A DNA stretch of 64,000 nt from Sarocladium kiliense. Lineage: Eukaryota > Ascomycota > Sordariomycetes > Hypocreales > Sarocladiaceae. The position numbers and the translations under genes are program-made. Numbering within the stretch: position 1 is the stretch's first letter; each line of letters starts with the position of its first letter. Where the stretch lies: contig JAUZTG010000029.1 of NCBI GenBank assembly GCA_030734395.1, positions 4,650,001 to 4,714,000 of the forward strand, in the 5' to 3' direction. The notes beneath the pieces were generated by a model. The model was given only the letters and a program-made list of their open reading frames with translations, did no database searches and was not told the origin of the DNA. Below are positions 10,556 through 20,659 of this stretch, piece after piece.

Positions 10556-11265
10556 ACACCTTGTAGTATTCAGGCCAGTAGACGCCTAGTCCTACTAATA
10601 ATACTTCCAGCTATCTCGATGACTTTAGAAGTCGAAGAAACCCTTAGGCTGCAGTTGACGCTAGGGCCGTGGCACACCCAGGGCCTAAATTCGGGAAACC
10701 GCGGCGGCTCATTTACTTGTTATCATAGGTAACGCAAGGGTGCGTTGCCGCCTGCACGACCAGGGCGTTTTCGTACGCGCCAGGATCGCTCAGCTGAATG
10801 CCTTGGAGGGAGCCAGGGGATCAGATAGAGAAAGTATCTACCCATGGATGTCGACCTGGGTCCACTTCAGCCAATCAGCCCGTTGACCGACCGGGAACTG
10901 GCGTCGTGACGGCCCGGATACGCCAAAGTCCTGACTGTTCGTATTGGACAAGGACGCGGTGGCGCTCAGCCTCACCACGACGGTGCAGCAAGCTTGCATA
11001 AGGAGGGGAAGTTGGCGTTCAAGGCAGGGAATCGTGATCACGGATTACTTCTTGCATCAAGCTAGGGGCTGAGCTCTTGTTATATTGCCCAAGGACTTGA
11101 TTTCCGTGGCGCACATGCGTGCATATAACATTTCCCTGAGGGCTCTTCCGAGTTGTAAAGCAAGCGAGCCACAAGTTTATCTCAACGTCCCAGGTATTCT
11201 TATCCATTGGCTTCACTCGAGATAGTGCACCGACAGCGCTGCTATGTTGTGGCTCACCTACAGCA
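10556..11265. other. Intergenic, no gene recognised
   Basis: This 710-bp gap separates two genes on the same strand. It holds the terminator of the amine oxidase and the promoter of the NLR gene. No strong motif is seen. Confidence 0.55.
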
Positions 11266-14200
11266 ATGGATCCAATCACGGCTATCAGCCTCGTCTCGGC
11301 CATCGTTGCATTTGTCGACATTGGATCAAAGATCGCAAAGCGACTCGAAGAACTATCATCGGCGGGTGATGCGCCCAGGGTGTTCCGGGATCTGCGCACT
11401 CGGCTTCCCCTTGTCCTGCAGATCGTTGAGCGCACCAGAGACGGCGCTGAAGGCCTAACCCCCGAGTCTCGCGCCTCAGTAAATGCCGTCGTACGTAACT
11501 GCTACGAGCACGTCGAGAAGCTTGACGAGATTCTGCAAAGGGTCACGGTTGGTCAGAATGACACCCGATGGAATCGGGGAACAAAGGCCGTCATCAGTCT
11601 GATGCAGGAGGCCAGGGTGGCTAGGATCTCCGAGGCTCTCAAGGACAATGTTCAGCTTCTCACCTCCCTGAACGTCTCTCCGATCGAGGATCGCAAAGCC
11701 TCGCTTGCGCTAGAGCGGCGTACCTCTATCGCTTTGCCGCCACCTTCTTACCAGAGCTCAGAAGTCCAGTTCCATGTGCCCTTTGAAAGGGATGAGAACT
11801 TTATCGGTCGGCAACAGGAGCTGGATACCATCCGAGATGGTTTCAAGAGTCAGAATAGAATCGCCATCAGCGGAATTGGCGGGGTCGGGAAGTCTCAAGT
11901 CGCAATAGAGTTCTGTTATCGCCACAAGGAACTCGAGCCATCCTCCCACATCTTCTGGGTCTGGGGTGGCAACGCGGCGCGTTTCAAGCAAGGATACAAG
12001 CGGATTGCTCAATCCATGGCTCTGCCTGGATGGAACGACCCCGATGTGGACATTCTGCAGCTCGTGGCCGATTGGCTTTCACATCCTGTTACACCCTATC
12101 TGTTGGTCCTGGACAACGCAGATAACATGAAGGATTGGTGGCCTACAAAGTACGCCTCCATGGCACCAAATGACACAGAACCGGCCCTGAACTTAGCCAC
12201 CTCTCTTCCAGACTGCGGTGACAAAGGTCGCATGTTGATAACAACGCGTGACAATCGGATCGCGACCCGCCTCGCCATCCAAGGAAAGCCTATACCCATA
12301 CAGTCTATGTCCCTGGCAGACGCAAAGGAATTGTTCCTAAGCAAGGCTGCCGCCGGGGAACATTACGAGCCCGAGAAATTAGAGAAGCTGGTGCACGAGC
12401 TGGATTATCTCCCGCTTGCTATCTCACAAGCTGCGGCCTATCTTGAAGAGAACGAGTACTATACCATCACCGAGTACCTCGAAGCCCTCAAAACAGATGA
12501 TTCCGAGGAGTTCCTGCAGGAGGAGCTTCACGATACCCGACGAGATCAGGACAGTTTCAATTCCATATTCAAGACGTGGAAGCTTTCCTTTGACCAGATA
12601 AGGGCGCAGAAGCCCATGGCCGCTGATCTGCTGTCGATGATGTCGATATTCGACCGGCAGAGTATTCCAAAAGCTCTGCTTGGGCATAGCGATGAATTCA
12701 GGACAGGACTCACAACGGCCCTTGGCACGTTGAACTCATTCCATCTGATTATCGTGCGGGCGAACAAAGTCTCCTTTCAACTACACCGGCTGGTCCATCG
12801 TTTCGTTCAGTCTCATATCCGGCGGACACAAACCGGAGATCGATGGCGGGCTGCCGCTTTGAAGTGTCTAACAAAGGCATACCCTGTTGAGATTGGTGCT
12901 GCCCAGTTTGACTGGTGTGAGAGTTTAAATCCCCATGTACTGACTTTGATCGGGCACACATATACAACTGATGACGCAAACTTGGATCTGGCCACTCTCC
13001 TCTGCTGGAGCGCAGATTTCGCCGTCGAGAAGAACGAGTTGAAACTTGCAACCTCTCGAGCGCAGAAGAGTCTCGCTATCTTCAAGCGTCTCGTTCCCGA
13101 AACAGATGGTCGCCGGGCATCCTCGACCTGGTTGTATGGAAGGCTGCTATACTATCAAGCCTGGTCACACGATGAGATCTCTTCGGCAGCTAGCATGCTG
13201 GAGGATGCTCTGCGGATCTCCGAGTACAAGACTCTAAGCTATGCCGAGTCCGCATTCGAGCTAGCCCACCTCTACTTTGACCAAGGCCAGAAGGAGCAGT
13301 GTCTGAAGATGGGATTCGCCAGCTACGCGTGCTGGAAAGACACCGAGGGCGCGGACAGTCAGCGGGCACTAGACAACTTGCACGACCTCGCTCTGGAGCT
13401 TGCCCTCTTTGGAGACGAGACGAGTGCCATCGCTAAGTGGAATGAGATTCTGAAGCATTGTTCAACAAGCCACAACAGCTCCATGGAAACCCGCAAGGTC
13501 TTCGAGCTTCGAAGCATGGCGAGCATCGCCGAATTCAGCGATGATCCCGCCATGGCGGAGATTCTCTATCAGGAACTTATCAGTCTCTGTGGTTCAATCT
13601 ACAATGAGCACCATGTACACGTATATGACTATCAGCTCTGCCACAGCGAACAGATCCTCAGACAAGGTCGCCTTGGAGAGGCCGCCGAAGCCGCCACCGA
13701 CATTCTGTCTCGCTGCCAGCATAAAGTCGAGTGGCTGATCCGGGCAGGCAGCCGGCAGATCATGTCAGAGTGCTGTCGACAGCAGGGTGATTTGGAAGGC
13801 GAGGAGGCACAGCTGGTAGCCTGCCTCGAGATCTACGAGGAAAGCCTCTCTAGGCTACGTGCGGAAACCATTACCGCCATCGAAGCTCTCGCCCACTGTT
13901 TGATACGGGCTGGGAAAGCAGAAATGGCTGTACCTCTGTGGAAGGAGATCTACAATTGGCGGAAAGAACACGTAGGGCCAGAGTGTCAGGAAACCGTTCG
14001 TGCGCTCATATGTCTGGGTGTATGCTATGCAGAGCAGTCGCGGGATTCGGAGGCGGAGAAGGCTTTCAGCGATGCACTCTCTCGAACAGAGGGAGTCGAC
14101 ACTGCATTGTTACACAATCTTTGCGTTGTTCAGTGGAATCAAAGGAGTTGGAGCATGTTGGAAGCAACCAGTCAGGAGGCGCTCCTCCAGTGGTCAAAGA

Positions 14201-14436
14201 CAGGCGGTGACCGAGACGATGGGAAGGAAGTGAGCCGGTCGATAATCAGATCGTATTTGGCGGTGGCACTTGAACAACAGGGCAAGGCTGAAGCTTGTCT
14301 CGCGGTCCAAGCAGCCAATCTCGGAATAAAGGATTCGGCGGAGGGACTGGGTACACGGCAGACGTGTATTGTGCCCCCTTTGCCTCTGCGAAGACGATTT
14401 GGTCGCCTGATTCATCCACGGACATGGTCGGCATGA
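11266..14436 (+). CDS. NLR/STAND protein with NB-ARC-type ATPase and TPR repeats
   Basis: This intronless gene encodes 1056 aa. The N-terminal ~120 residues are helical (MDPITAISLVSAIVAFVDIG...) and resemble the SesA-type domain that precedes fungal NTPase modules. A linker leads to NFIGRQQELDTI and a P-loop GIGGVGKS at residues 203-210. The Walker B segment is YLLVLDNAD near 278-286, and LLITTRDNRIA is a sensor-like motif. The rest, from about residue 560, is a superhelix of degenerate tetratricopeptide repeats with typical A/L/Y spacing. Proteins of this build are signal-dependent switches. In fungi several control heterokaryon incompatibility or programmed cell death, and others are orphans. 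The extreme C-terminus (after about 1020) is basic and unlike TPR, so the true end may differ slightly. The trigger and effector are unknown. Confidence 0.88.
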   Translation: MDPITAISLVSAIVAFVDIGSKIAKRLEELSSAGDAPRVFRDLRTRLPLVLQIVERTRDGAEGLTPESRASVNAVVRNCYEHVEKLDEILQRVTVGQNDTRWNRGTKAVISLMQEARVARISEALKDNVQLLTSLNVSPIEDRKASLALERRTSIALPPPSYQSSEVQFHVPFERDENFIGRQQELDTIRDGFKSQNRIAISGIGGVGKSQVAIEFCYRHKELEPSSHIFWVWGGNAARFKQGYKRIAQSMALPGWNDPDVDILQLVADWLSHPVTPYLLVLDNADNMKDWWPTKYASMAPNDTEPALNLATSLPDCGDKGRMLITTRDNRIATRLAIQGKPIPIQSMSLADAKELFLSKAAAGEHYEPEKLEKLVHELDYLPLAISQAAAYLEENEYYTITEYLEALKTDDSEEFLQEELHDTRRDQDSFNSIFKTWKLSFDQIRAQKPMAADLLSMMSIFDRQSIPKALLGHSDEFRTGLTTALGTLNSFHLIIVRANKVSFQLHRLVHRFVQSHIRRTQTGDRWRAAALKCLTKAYPVEIGAAQFDWCESLNPHVLTLIGHTYTTDDANLDLATLLCWSADFAVEKNELKLATSRAQKSLAIFKRLVPETDGRRASSTWLYGRLLYYQAWSHDEISSAASMLEDALRISEYKTLSYAESAFELAHLYFDQGQKEQCLKMGFASYACWKDTEGADSQRALDNLHDLALELALFGDETSAIAKWNEILKHCSTSHNSSMETRKVFELRSMASIAEFSDDPAMAEILYQELISLCGSIYNEHHVHVYDYQLCHSEQILRQGRLGEAAEAATDILSRCQHKVEWLIRAGSRQIMSECCRQQGDLEGEEAQLVACLEIYEESLSRLRAETITAIEALAHCLIRAGKAEMAVPLWKEIYNWRKEHVGPECQETVRALICLGVCYAEQSRDSEAEKAFSDALSRTEGVDTALLHNLCVVQWNQRSWSMLEATSQEALLQWSKTGGDRDDGKEVSRSIIRSYLAVALEQQGKAEACLAVQAANLGIKDSAEGLGTRQTCIVPPLPLRRRFGRLIHPRTWSA

Positions 14437-14830
14437 TAATAACGAGTGGGAATGTGAGAGATATCAACACAGCTGAAATAAAACTGGAAGCTATTATTCT
14501 AATTCTCATAAACATCCTGTACTCCGTCCCGGGGAGAGCCCTGGTCCTGCATCCGTCCCATAATACTAGCAATTATACTGCAGGGTTCTAAGGCGTCTTT
14601 AGCCGCGATTTGCAGCTACGTCAACGGCCGTCTTTTGCCGATCGGTACAATTGACTCCGTCTAGCCAATACACTGGTCTCTCCAACCTAAGCATGGCTTG
14701 TCAGTCCCTCTTCAGCAAATCTGAGTTCAATGGTTTCTGTGCACTGGATTACAGATATGGGGCTAGTCTGGAGTATTATTGATGTAGCTCAAGTCTGTAT
14801 TGCGGAGATAGAGCTGTCTACCAGATGTAT
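14437..14830. other. Convergent intergenic region
   Basis: About 0.4 kb lies between the 3' ends of the NLR gene and the MFS permease gene. No gene is seen. Confidence 0.6.
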
Positions 14831-16662
14831 CTAGTGACTTGTCTGCTTCTTAGGGTCAGCAGCGGGGGGCTGTTCGACCTGCTCGACCTGTTCGCCCATT
14901 ACGCCGAGCTTCTCCTTCGTCCTGTCCTCTTGGACAAACTCGAAAACTGAGTATATGAGTTAGCATCAGGAGTAATCGTCGGGTTGATGGGATCAGACTT
15001 ACGATCCACGGGAGCATCACGGAACTTGCGTGCTGGCGTCTTCTTCTTGAAGAGGTAATCAATCTCGGCAAAGGTGCGTTCCTTAGTCTCGGGCAGGTAG
15101 AAGAAGATCCAGATGACCCAGAGAAGACAGAAGCCGAAGTAGAACATGCCGGTCTTAGCGCCCCAGTTCCAAGCTGTGGGATCATTGTTGAGCATGCGGG
15201 GGTTCAGTTGCTGCACAGCAATCTGCCCACAGACGTAAAGAGCACGGCCCAAAACGATTGTTTGGGCGCGAACACGCGATGAGGCCGTTTCACCGACGAT
15301 AACGTACGTGGTGGGCCCGAGGGATACCTTGAAAGCGATCTGGACGAAGATGAGGAAAACAGCAACAGGGATGGCAACATCCGTAGCTTCTTTAACGGCG
15401 AAACCCATGATGCCGATGACCAGCATGCAGAACCCGATGCCAGAAGAGCCGTACAGGTAGAAGGTTCGGCGGCCGACTGAACCCATCAAGACAATGGCGA
15501 TACCGGTCGCAAGGATGTTCACTGACTGAATGCCCATAGTGTAATTGAAGGCATCCGTGGCGCTCATGCCAATAGCCCGAAGCATCTGGGCGGCGAAGTT
15601 GGTGATTGACTGACCATTGAAGATCTGGATGAGCCAAGCCATACAGACAATCATGGTGCGACGCTTATTTTCTCCCCGGAAGCAGTCGGCGTAACTGGCA
15701 TTCTCGGCTTCCAACATCTCCATCTCATTAGTATGCTTCATGAGAGCAAGAGTCTCGCGCATCGTCTGCTCGGTATAGTGCCCTGGTCTAGCCAAGCGGT
15801 ATAGGCTCTTCTCGGCTTCCTCAACCTTACCACGACGGATCAGATACCACGGTGATTCGGGAGCAAACCAAGCGACGACAAATAGGGGAGGAATCCACAT
15901 CCATTGGAGACCATATGGAATTTGCCAACCTGCATTACTCTCGATGTCGATGGTTGCCCGGAGGACACCTGCAGCCAAGAAAGAGCCAGCACCCCAACAC
16001 ATAGACACCCAGGCAGTCAGGTAGCCTCGCATAGCCGCGGGGCAGATCTCAGCTGCATATGCAGTAGTAAGAGTCTGGAAGATGCCCCAAGGGATACCAC
16101 AGAAGATATTGCCGACGAGAAGCATTTCGACGTTCTGCGCAAAGAAGAGGATGAAGATGGTAGCAGCCATGAGAACCATTGCGCCCTAAATGAGTAAGAG
16201 ACTATCAGCTTGGCACTCAAGTGGAAGCCTTTATGCGAGACTCACCAAGTAGACCCTGCGAGAACCATATCGAGACTGAAGCCAACCATTGAGCAGAAGT
16301 CCAACGATGGAGCCGACATTATTGCCGGCACCAATTATAGTCTGCCATCTGGTAGAGACTACCAGGTCGCCATCAACATTGTAATCATTGCCAAATCTTA
16401 GACGATAGGCGGGATGGGCGAAGAAGTTGTTGATGAGACCAACGTCCATACCCTCCATGACCAAAGCCAGAGAGAGCAGCGCAGAGTACATCGCGGCGGG
16501 ACGGTAGCGCTTGAATAGCTCCATGCGGGGGAGTTTGGTCTCGGAATCGGAGGCTGCCGCGGCGGCCTCGACAAGTTCATGTTGCGACATGTAAACGCCT
16601 GCACCAGCGGAGCTTCGTCGGGGACCAGCCTCCATCCCGGAGGGGTCTTGCGCAGAGGCCAT
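14831..16662 (-). CDS. MFS sugar permease, alpha-glucoside/maltose type
   Basis: Three exons on the minus strand (16246-16662, 15003-16185, 14831-14946) encode 571 aa. The introns are 60 nt (GTGAGT...TTTAG) and 56 nt (GTAAGT...CTCAG). Missing the second intron would give a wrong Arg/Ser-rich tail; the spliced tail is acidic and ends KKQTSH. Twelve hydrophobic segments are visible. Sugar-porter motifs are YGSRRVYL in loop 2-3, PESPWYLIRRGK after TM6, GSVGRRTFYLYG in loop 8-9, and PETKERTFAEIDYLF after TM12. The N-terminal EGMDVGLINNFFAHPAY and the QTIIGAGNNVGSIVGL segment are typical of fungal maltose/alpha-glucoside proton symporters. It acts in the plasma membrane; the exact disaccharide is inferred from family resemblance. 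A triple palindromic repeat lies about 600-730 bp upstream of the ATG. Confidence 0.92.
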
Positions 16663-18184
16663 TGCAGCGGCCGATAGACGTCAAGGACGGTGAGCAGCTG
16701 TTTCCTAACGTAAGGTGGAGGAACCTCAAGAAGAAGCACGAACACTCGGCGAACAGGTCAATGCCGCTGAGGTATGAGTAAAAGAGGAGGGTGGTAAGTA
16801 CGTCGGGAAGGGGGCGAGGTTGCATGCAATGCCTTTATAGCAGGGACCCCAGTGCGAAGAAGATATGGATCCTTCGCTTATCCGCTTAGACCTCTTTTCC
16901 CAAGGAGGCTGGAGCTTCGTCGAGCTGCTAACCCCGCATGGGGTTATCTGGGGCCCCGCATGACTCTACCCTTGCTCTAAGCTTAATGTTGCATGTCGCT
17001 TCTGAACCTGACTCAACTGTGAGCGTCCATAGCCGACTCCCTAGCCCAACTGCCCTCGGTAGGAAATGACCCGATGTTCTTTGACGCCGAGCATCACTAC
17101 GCCACACAACAAGATGGCAACAAAGGTCAGAATCCACCAACGAGGTTGCGTTTCTGACTCCAAGTTGGTTTCCATCGGCAAGCACAACGATCCTTTCAAG
17201 GGCGTTGTATTCGATAGTGGTGAGTCTGCTGCTCGGCAAGAGTTTTAGCAGCTGATGACTCGTCGGACATGTGCTGCACATCTCCGATCAAGTAGCTGAT
17301 CACAAGTCGGACATGTGCTAACGATCTCCGACCGAGAAGCCAATCATGCATCGGACATATGCTGCACATCTCCGGTCAGGCACCTACAGGAGCAACATCG
17401 GGTGGTCCGAAGCTTGATGGCTAGTGTCGTTCGACAGTTTCAACGACTTGGGCAGGGCCTTGGCTATGATCGATTGTTTCTGCTGATCCGTTGCGTCTGT
17501 ACCTGCTGGCCTGAGCCAACAGTATCCCTGCCAAATCAATGAAGTACGGACCCACGGCGACAATGCGCGGGCACGTTATACCACCTCACAAGCGAACGAG
17601 TGGTATGCGCAACCCGCTGTCAACATTCGGCCAACCTGGAAGAACGCCAACAAGGCCTATTCGGCTGCTATCAGGCGTATCCGCGGTGAGGTCGCCGAAA
17701 TGCTGCTTGATCGTTCCCGCCCGTTTTCAAACACTCTGGCCAGCTACTAGAAGAAAGGTTGCAGGCACGGGAAGCGATCAATTAATTATGGCATAGCAAG
17801 AAGCAACTATTCGTAAGCCAATGAATCAGGCCAATCTCGCCTCACACATTCAGTGTTGACTCGATTCGTAGACTGGGTTGTGCCAGATCTCTTCCACTTA
17901 GGAGACGCTGTCGCCTCACATGTAGTTGCTTGCAAAGCCTCATCGCAAGGCAGTGATAACTCAATTGACCACTCAAAGTCCAACGCACTATATGGAAGAC
18001 GCATCTGGCATAAGAGCTATGATGGCCAGAACTGCAACACCGGTGCCGATGTTGTGAATTGGTGAAGCGTGTTGTGTTTACTGACGATACCTCGACTCCG
18101 GAAACCTGAAGTGGTCAGACACAATCTTAGCGTCTTGATGCGATGAATACCTTTTTCACCTCTCGCGACGCTAGTAAGAAGCCA
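16663..18184. other. Upstream region of the MFS gene with repeat array
   Basis: No gene is recognised in 1.5 kb. Its notable content is the 44-bp-period palindromic array at 17263-17394. The right part is the 3' flank of the two-TM protein gene. Confidence 0.6.
17263..17394. repeat. Three 44-bp repeats, each with a CGG-N17-CCG palindrome
   Basis: The units start at 17263, 17307 and 17351, so the period is exactly 44 bp. Each begins TCGGACAT and has CCG exactly 17 bases after the first CGG. In unit 1 the left arm CGGACATGTGC and right arm GCACATCTCCG (17264-17286, one central T) pair at 10 of 11 positions. Unit 3 pairs at 9 of 11. Unit 2 keeps the outer CGGA/TCCG but has lost the inner arm. 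A relic of a unit tail (AGCAGCTGATGACT) precedes unit 1. Inverted CGG triplets with fixed spacing are the classical binding form of Zn2Cys6 dimers, so this may be an upstream activating region of the MFS gene at 16662. That role is an inference. Confidence 0.8.
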
Positions 18185-18728
18185 TTACTCCAAGTCGTCG
18201 GCAGAGGCCAAAGACTCGTCAATCAGCCGGGCTTCCTGTCGAGTTCGTATTTCCGCTAGTGCAGACCCTGCTGACAACCATCCCACAACCAACATGCTCC
18301 TGTCCACCCAATGTGACCTTGCTCTGTCAGTAAACCGTGTCGCGCGCTGCACCTGCATTGCAGGCATCCAGGGAAAATTGTTGGCCATGTGCATTTGAAT
18401 CAGAGCCGGGTGTTTTCGAAGTTGTATCATGGCCTCCTGTGTCGCGACCTCGTACCAGCGAAAACTCCCCAGAGTGAATCCGAGAGATGATCCTATGAGA
18501 AATGGCAAGGCTGAGGTTCCCCAAACAAAGCTGCCAGCCATTCCGCACGACATGCCAAACAATGCAGCTGCGGAAATGCCTGATACGAGGCTGCGCAGCA
18601 TACTTCTGATGTCAGAATGTCTCTTTACGGGAGTTTCTGAGAACTTACAACAGGCTGGGACCGCTCACGACACCCCATCCCCCGAGCGCTTGTAGAAGCG
18701 AGAGCTTACCACCAAGGTCGTCGGACAT
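18185..18728 (-). CDS. Unknown small membrane protein, two hydrophobic segments
   Basis: Two exons (18649-18728, 18185-18605) encode 166 aa. The 43-nt intron is GTAAGT...ATCAG with a CTGAC branch-like site, short but matched by other 40-46-nt introns in this window. The protein starts MSDDLGGKLSLLQALGGWG. A Gly/Ala/Ser-rich hydrophobic hairpin follows (about residues 27-75), then the conserved-looking segment FRWYEVATQEAMIQLRKHPA. An amphipathic basic region comes next, then a weaker hydrophobic stretch (SMLVVGWLSAGSALA) and an acidic tail ending ADDLE. There is no signal peptide. I do not recognise the family. The layout is compatible with an organelle membrane protein, but nothing more can be said. 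The splice model is fairly secure because it extends a good frame in phase. Confidence 0.65.
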
Positions 18729-18974
18729 CTTCGCGTATGACGAAGGGGTCAGAGCTCAGGGTTGCAGGGCAGTGAGCAGCTACGAGAAAACAACATCAAA
18801 TTTTCAGAGACAGGCGCGTCCTGGATATAGATAAGGCGCAGCTAGCCTGAAGTTTAAAGTAAGACATCACAGGTGCGGAATAAAAATGCATTGGGTTTAC
18901 AAGCCAGGGATACACGCTGGTACTCAGAGGAGTTTCTCGTATCAGGACTTCTATAGGTCAAATAAAAAGCAGAG

Positions 18975-19694
18975 CTAGAGCCTCGTTCTACCTTTCTGCT
19001 TCGCTTTTCCGCTGATGTTCGCAATGTATGGCGCTCTCGAGCCAGAAATCAGCCCCCTTCCTGCAAAGTTCACTCGCCCGGTAAGCTTCCCACTCTTACC
19101 CCTCACAAGATTCAAGTTTCCACTAGCTGGATTGTACACCTCAGCGAACAGGCCACTGCGGGCGTTGAAGACCGAGATCTGGTTTGCTGCTGCGATGGAG
19201 GTGTCGACCTTGACATGCACCTGCGTTTTCGAATTGGACACCCGTGCGAAGTCCAGGCGGGAGGTGTCCTTGCTCCCACCAATGAGTGGGTTGAGGTAAC
19301 GATTAGTTACATATCGAATGCTACCTGCGACTGGGCTGCCGCTCGGGTTACCAATGCGAACCACTACGTCGACAGGATTGGCGCCATTCTGGGTGCCCGG
19401 CGACGGTATGTGCTTGATTAGGAGGAGCTCCCCCTTGACGGCGAAGTTTTGGAAGTTGCCCTGATTCTGGCCGTTGAATACAACATCGTAAAGGGTATAT
19501 GTCAGGTCGAGGGCCCGCTTGTCGATATGTTCGTCACGAATCTCATTGTCTGAGGAGTTGAAGATGCCAAGATCGGGGAAGTCAACGACGGGAATCGAGT
19601 CATCATCGTCCCAAAGCGCAGGGTCGGTTTGGGCTGTAGGAGAAGCCAAGGTGCCAATTGGCAGCGCAAAAAGAAGTAACCAGGGCAGTATCAT
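18975..19694 (-). CDS. Secreted protein with Kex2 site, cysteine-free
   Basis: This single-exon gene encodes 239 aa. The ATG at 19694 is used because the frame extension to 19754 begins with GTG. Residues 1-18 (MILPWLLLFALPIGTLAS) are a signal peptide. An acidic pro-segment follows (WDDDDSIPVVDFPDLG), ending in a Lys-Arg pair at 59-60 that fits Kex2 cleavage. The mature chain of about 179 residues has no cysteine. It is beta-prone, rich in Asn, Gly and Val, and its end is strongly basic (GKAKQKGRTRL). An N-glycosylation sequon (NSS) lies in the pro-segment. I do not recognise the family. Possible roles (antimicrobial, effector, cell-wall protein) cannot be separated by sequence alone. Confidence 0.75.
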   Translation of the reverse strand: MILPWLLLFALPIGTLASPTAQTDPALWDDDDSIPVVDFPDLGIFNSSDNEIRDEHIDKRALDLTYTLYDVVFNGQNQGNFQNFAVKGELLLIKHIPSPGTQNGANPVDVVVRIGNPSGSPVAGSIRYVTNRYLNPLIGGSKDTSRLDFARVSNSKTQVHVKVDTSIAAANQISVFNARSGLFAEVYNPASGNLNLVRGKSGKLTGRVNFAGRGLISGSRAPYIANISGKAKQKGRTRL

Positions 19695-20659
19695 TATAAA
19701 TGACGCAAGTTTATTGCAATGCCGTATCGATGACAGAGCGGTATCAGACTGCACTATTCTCAGATTGTCTGTTCAAGACTAAGGGCGGGTTTGCCTTATT
19801 TGTAGTTGGAAGCTCTCCGCAAATACCGACAATCAATGTTCCAGGCCCAACGCCGCATCTGCAAGGCAAACAATAGTCGTCGCCAGGGCAGAGTTTCCTT
19901 ATTTTCAGCTGTTGCGTCTAGTTCCCAGCCCCGTTGCCCAGCTGTGTACCACCAATGCCAGAACCTGCCAAGTCGGAGAGTCTAGACCCTAATTATTGCG
20001 GGTTGATCAGGGTTCGGCTCGATGTATTGACTCTAGACTCTTCACAATTGCACTGGTCGCATAAGACTTCAGCGCTGAGAATAGTCACCATCGCGCTGCC
20101 TAGTCTTGCTCGAACATAATGAATTCCTACGCCACAAGGCTGACGCCTTAACCTAGCCTTGTTGAAGGGAGCTGCATACACTGATTGACGGTGCTCTTCT
20201 CATCTGTCATTAATCTATCTAAGGACCGTCATGTATCTTGCATCATCTAAAGCGATAGTTTACGCACACAACAGAGACATTAAGCAAAGGCTAAAGCCTT
20301 GAAGAGCGCAGAACAAGTTTAGCTGAAGTCGGATGGAGACAACCAAAGTCTGTCTGTGGTTACGTCCTGGGAGTAATACGAGTGCGACTGCTCTCTGGCA
20401 AGTAATTGACTGTCCTAGTATGGCCATTTACTAGCAACTGCGCTTCCAAACCATCAAGGCACACATGTGGCCACTGTTGTCGTTGAAACCACAAGAGTAA
20501 GCAGAGTGAGTCGTCGAATTGTCACGACTACATCAGGCAAGGCCTCAACCCTAAGGTAGATCAATACGTCCAACGTACCTTGACTTTCTGTTCAATAAAA
20601 CGCTGGCCATATGCGTCCCAGCGAAGCCAAGGAGTTCGTTCCCTTGCATGTCGAATCTG
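19695..20659. other. Intergenic, no gene recognised
   Basis: This stretch is the promoter side of the secreted protein gene and the 3' side of the FAD oxidoreductase gene. No coding chain or RNA gene is seen. Confidence 0.55.

Noticed and set aside
14899..14990. Arg/Ser-rich C-terminus of the MFS permease from unspliced reading
   Set aside because: A GTAAGT...CTCAG intron of 56 nt interrupts it. The spliced frame gives an acidic tail typical of the family.
17263..17394. Short regularly spaced repeats resembling a CRISPR array
   Set aside because: The whole 44-bp unit repeats with no unique spacers, only three units exist, and the host is a fungus. It is a tandem repeat with palindromes.
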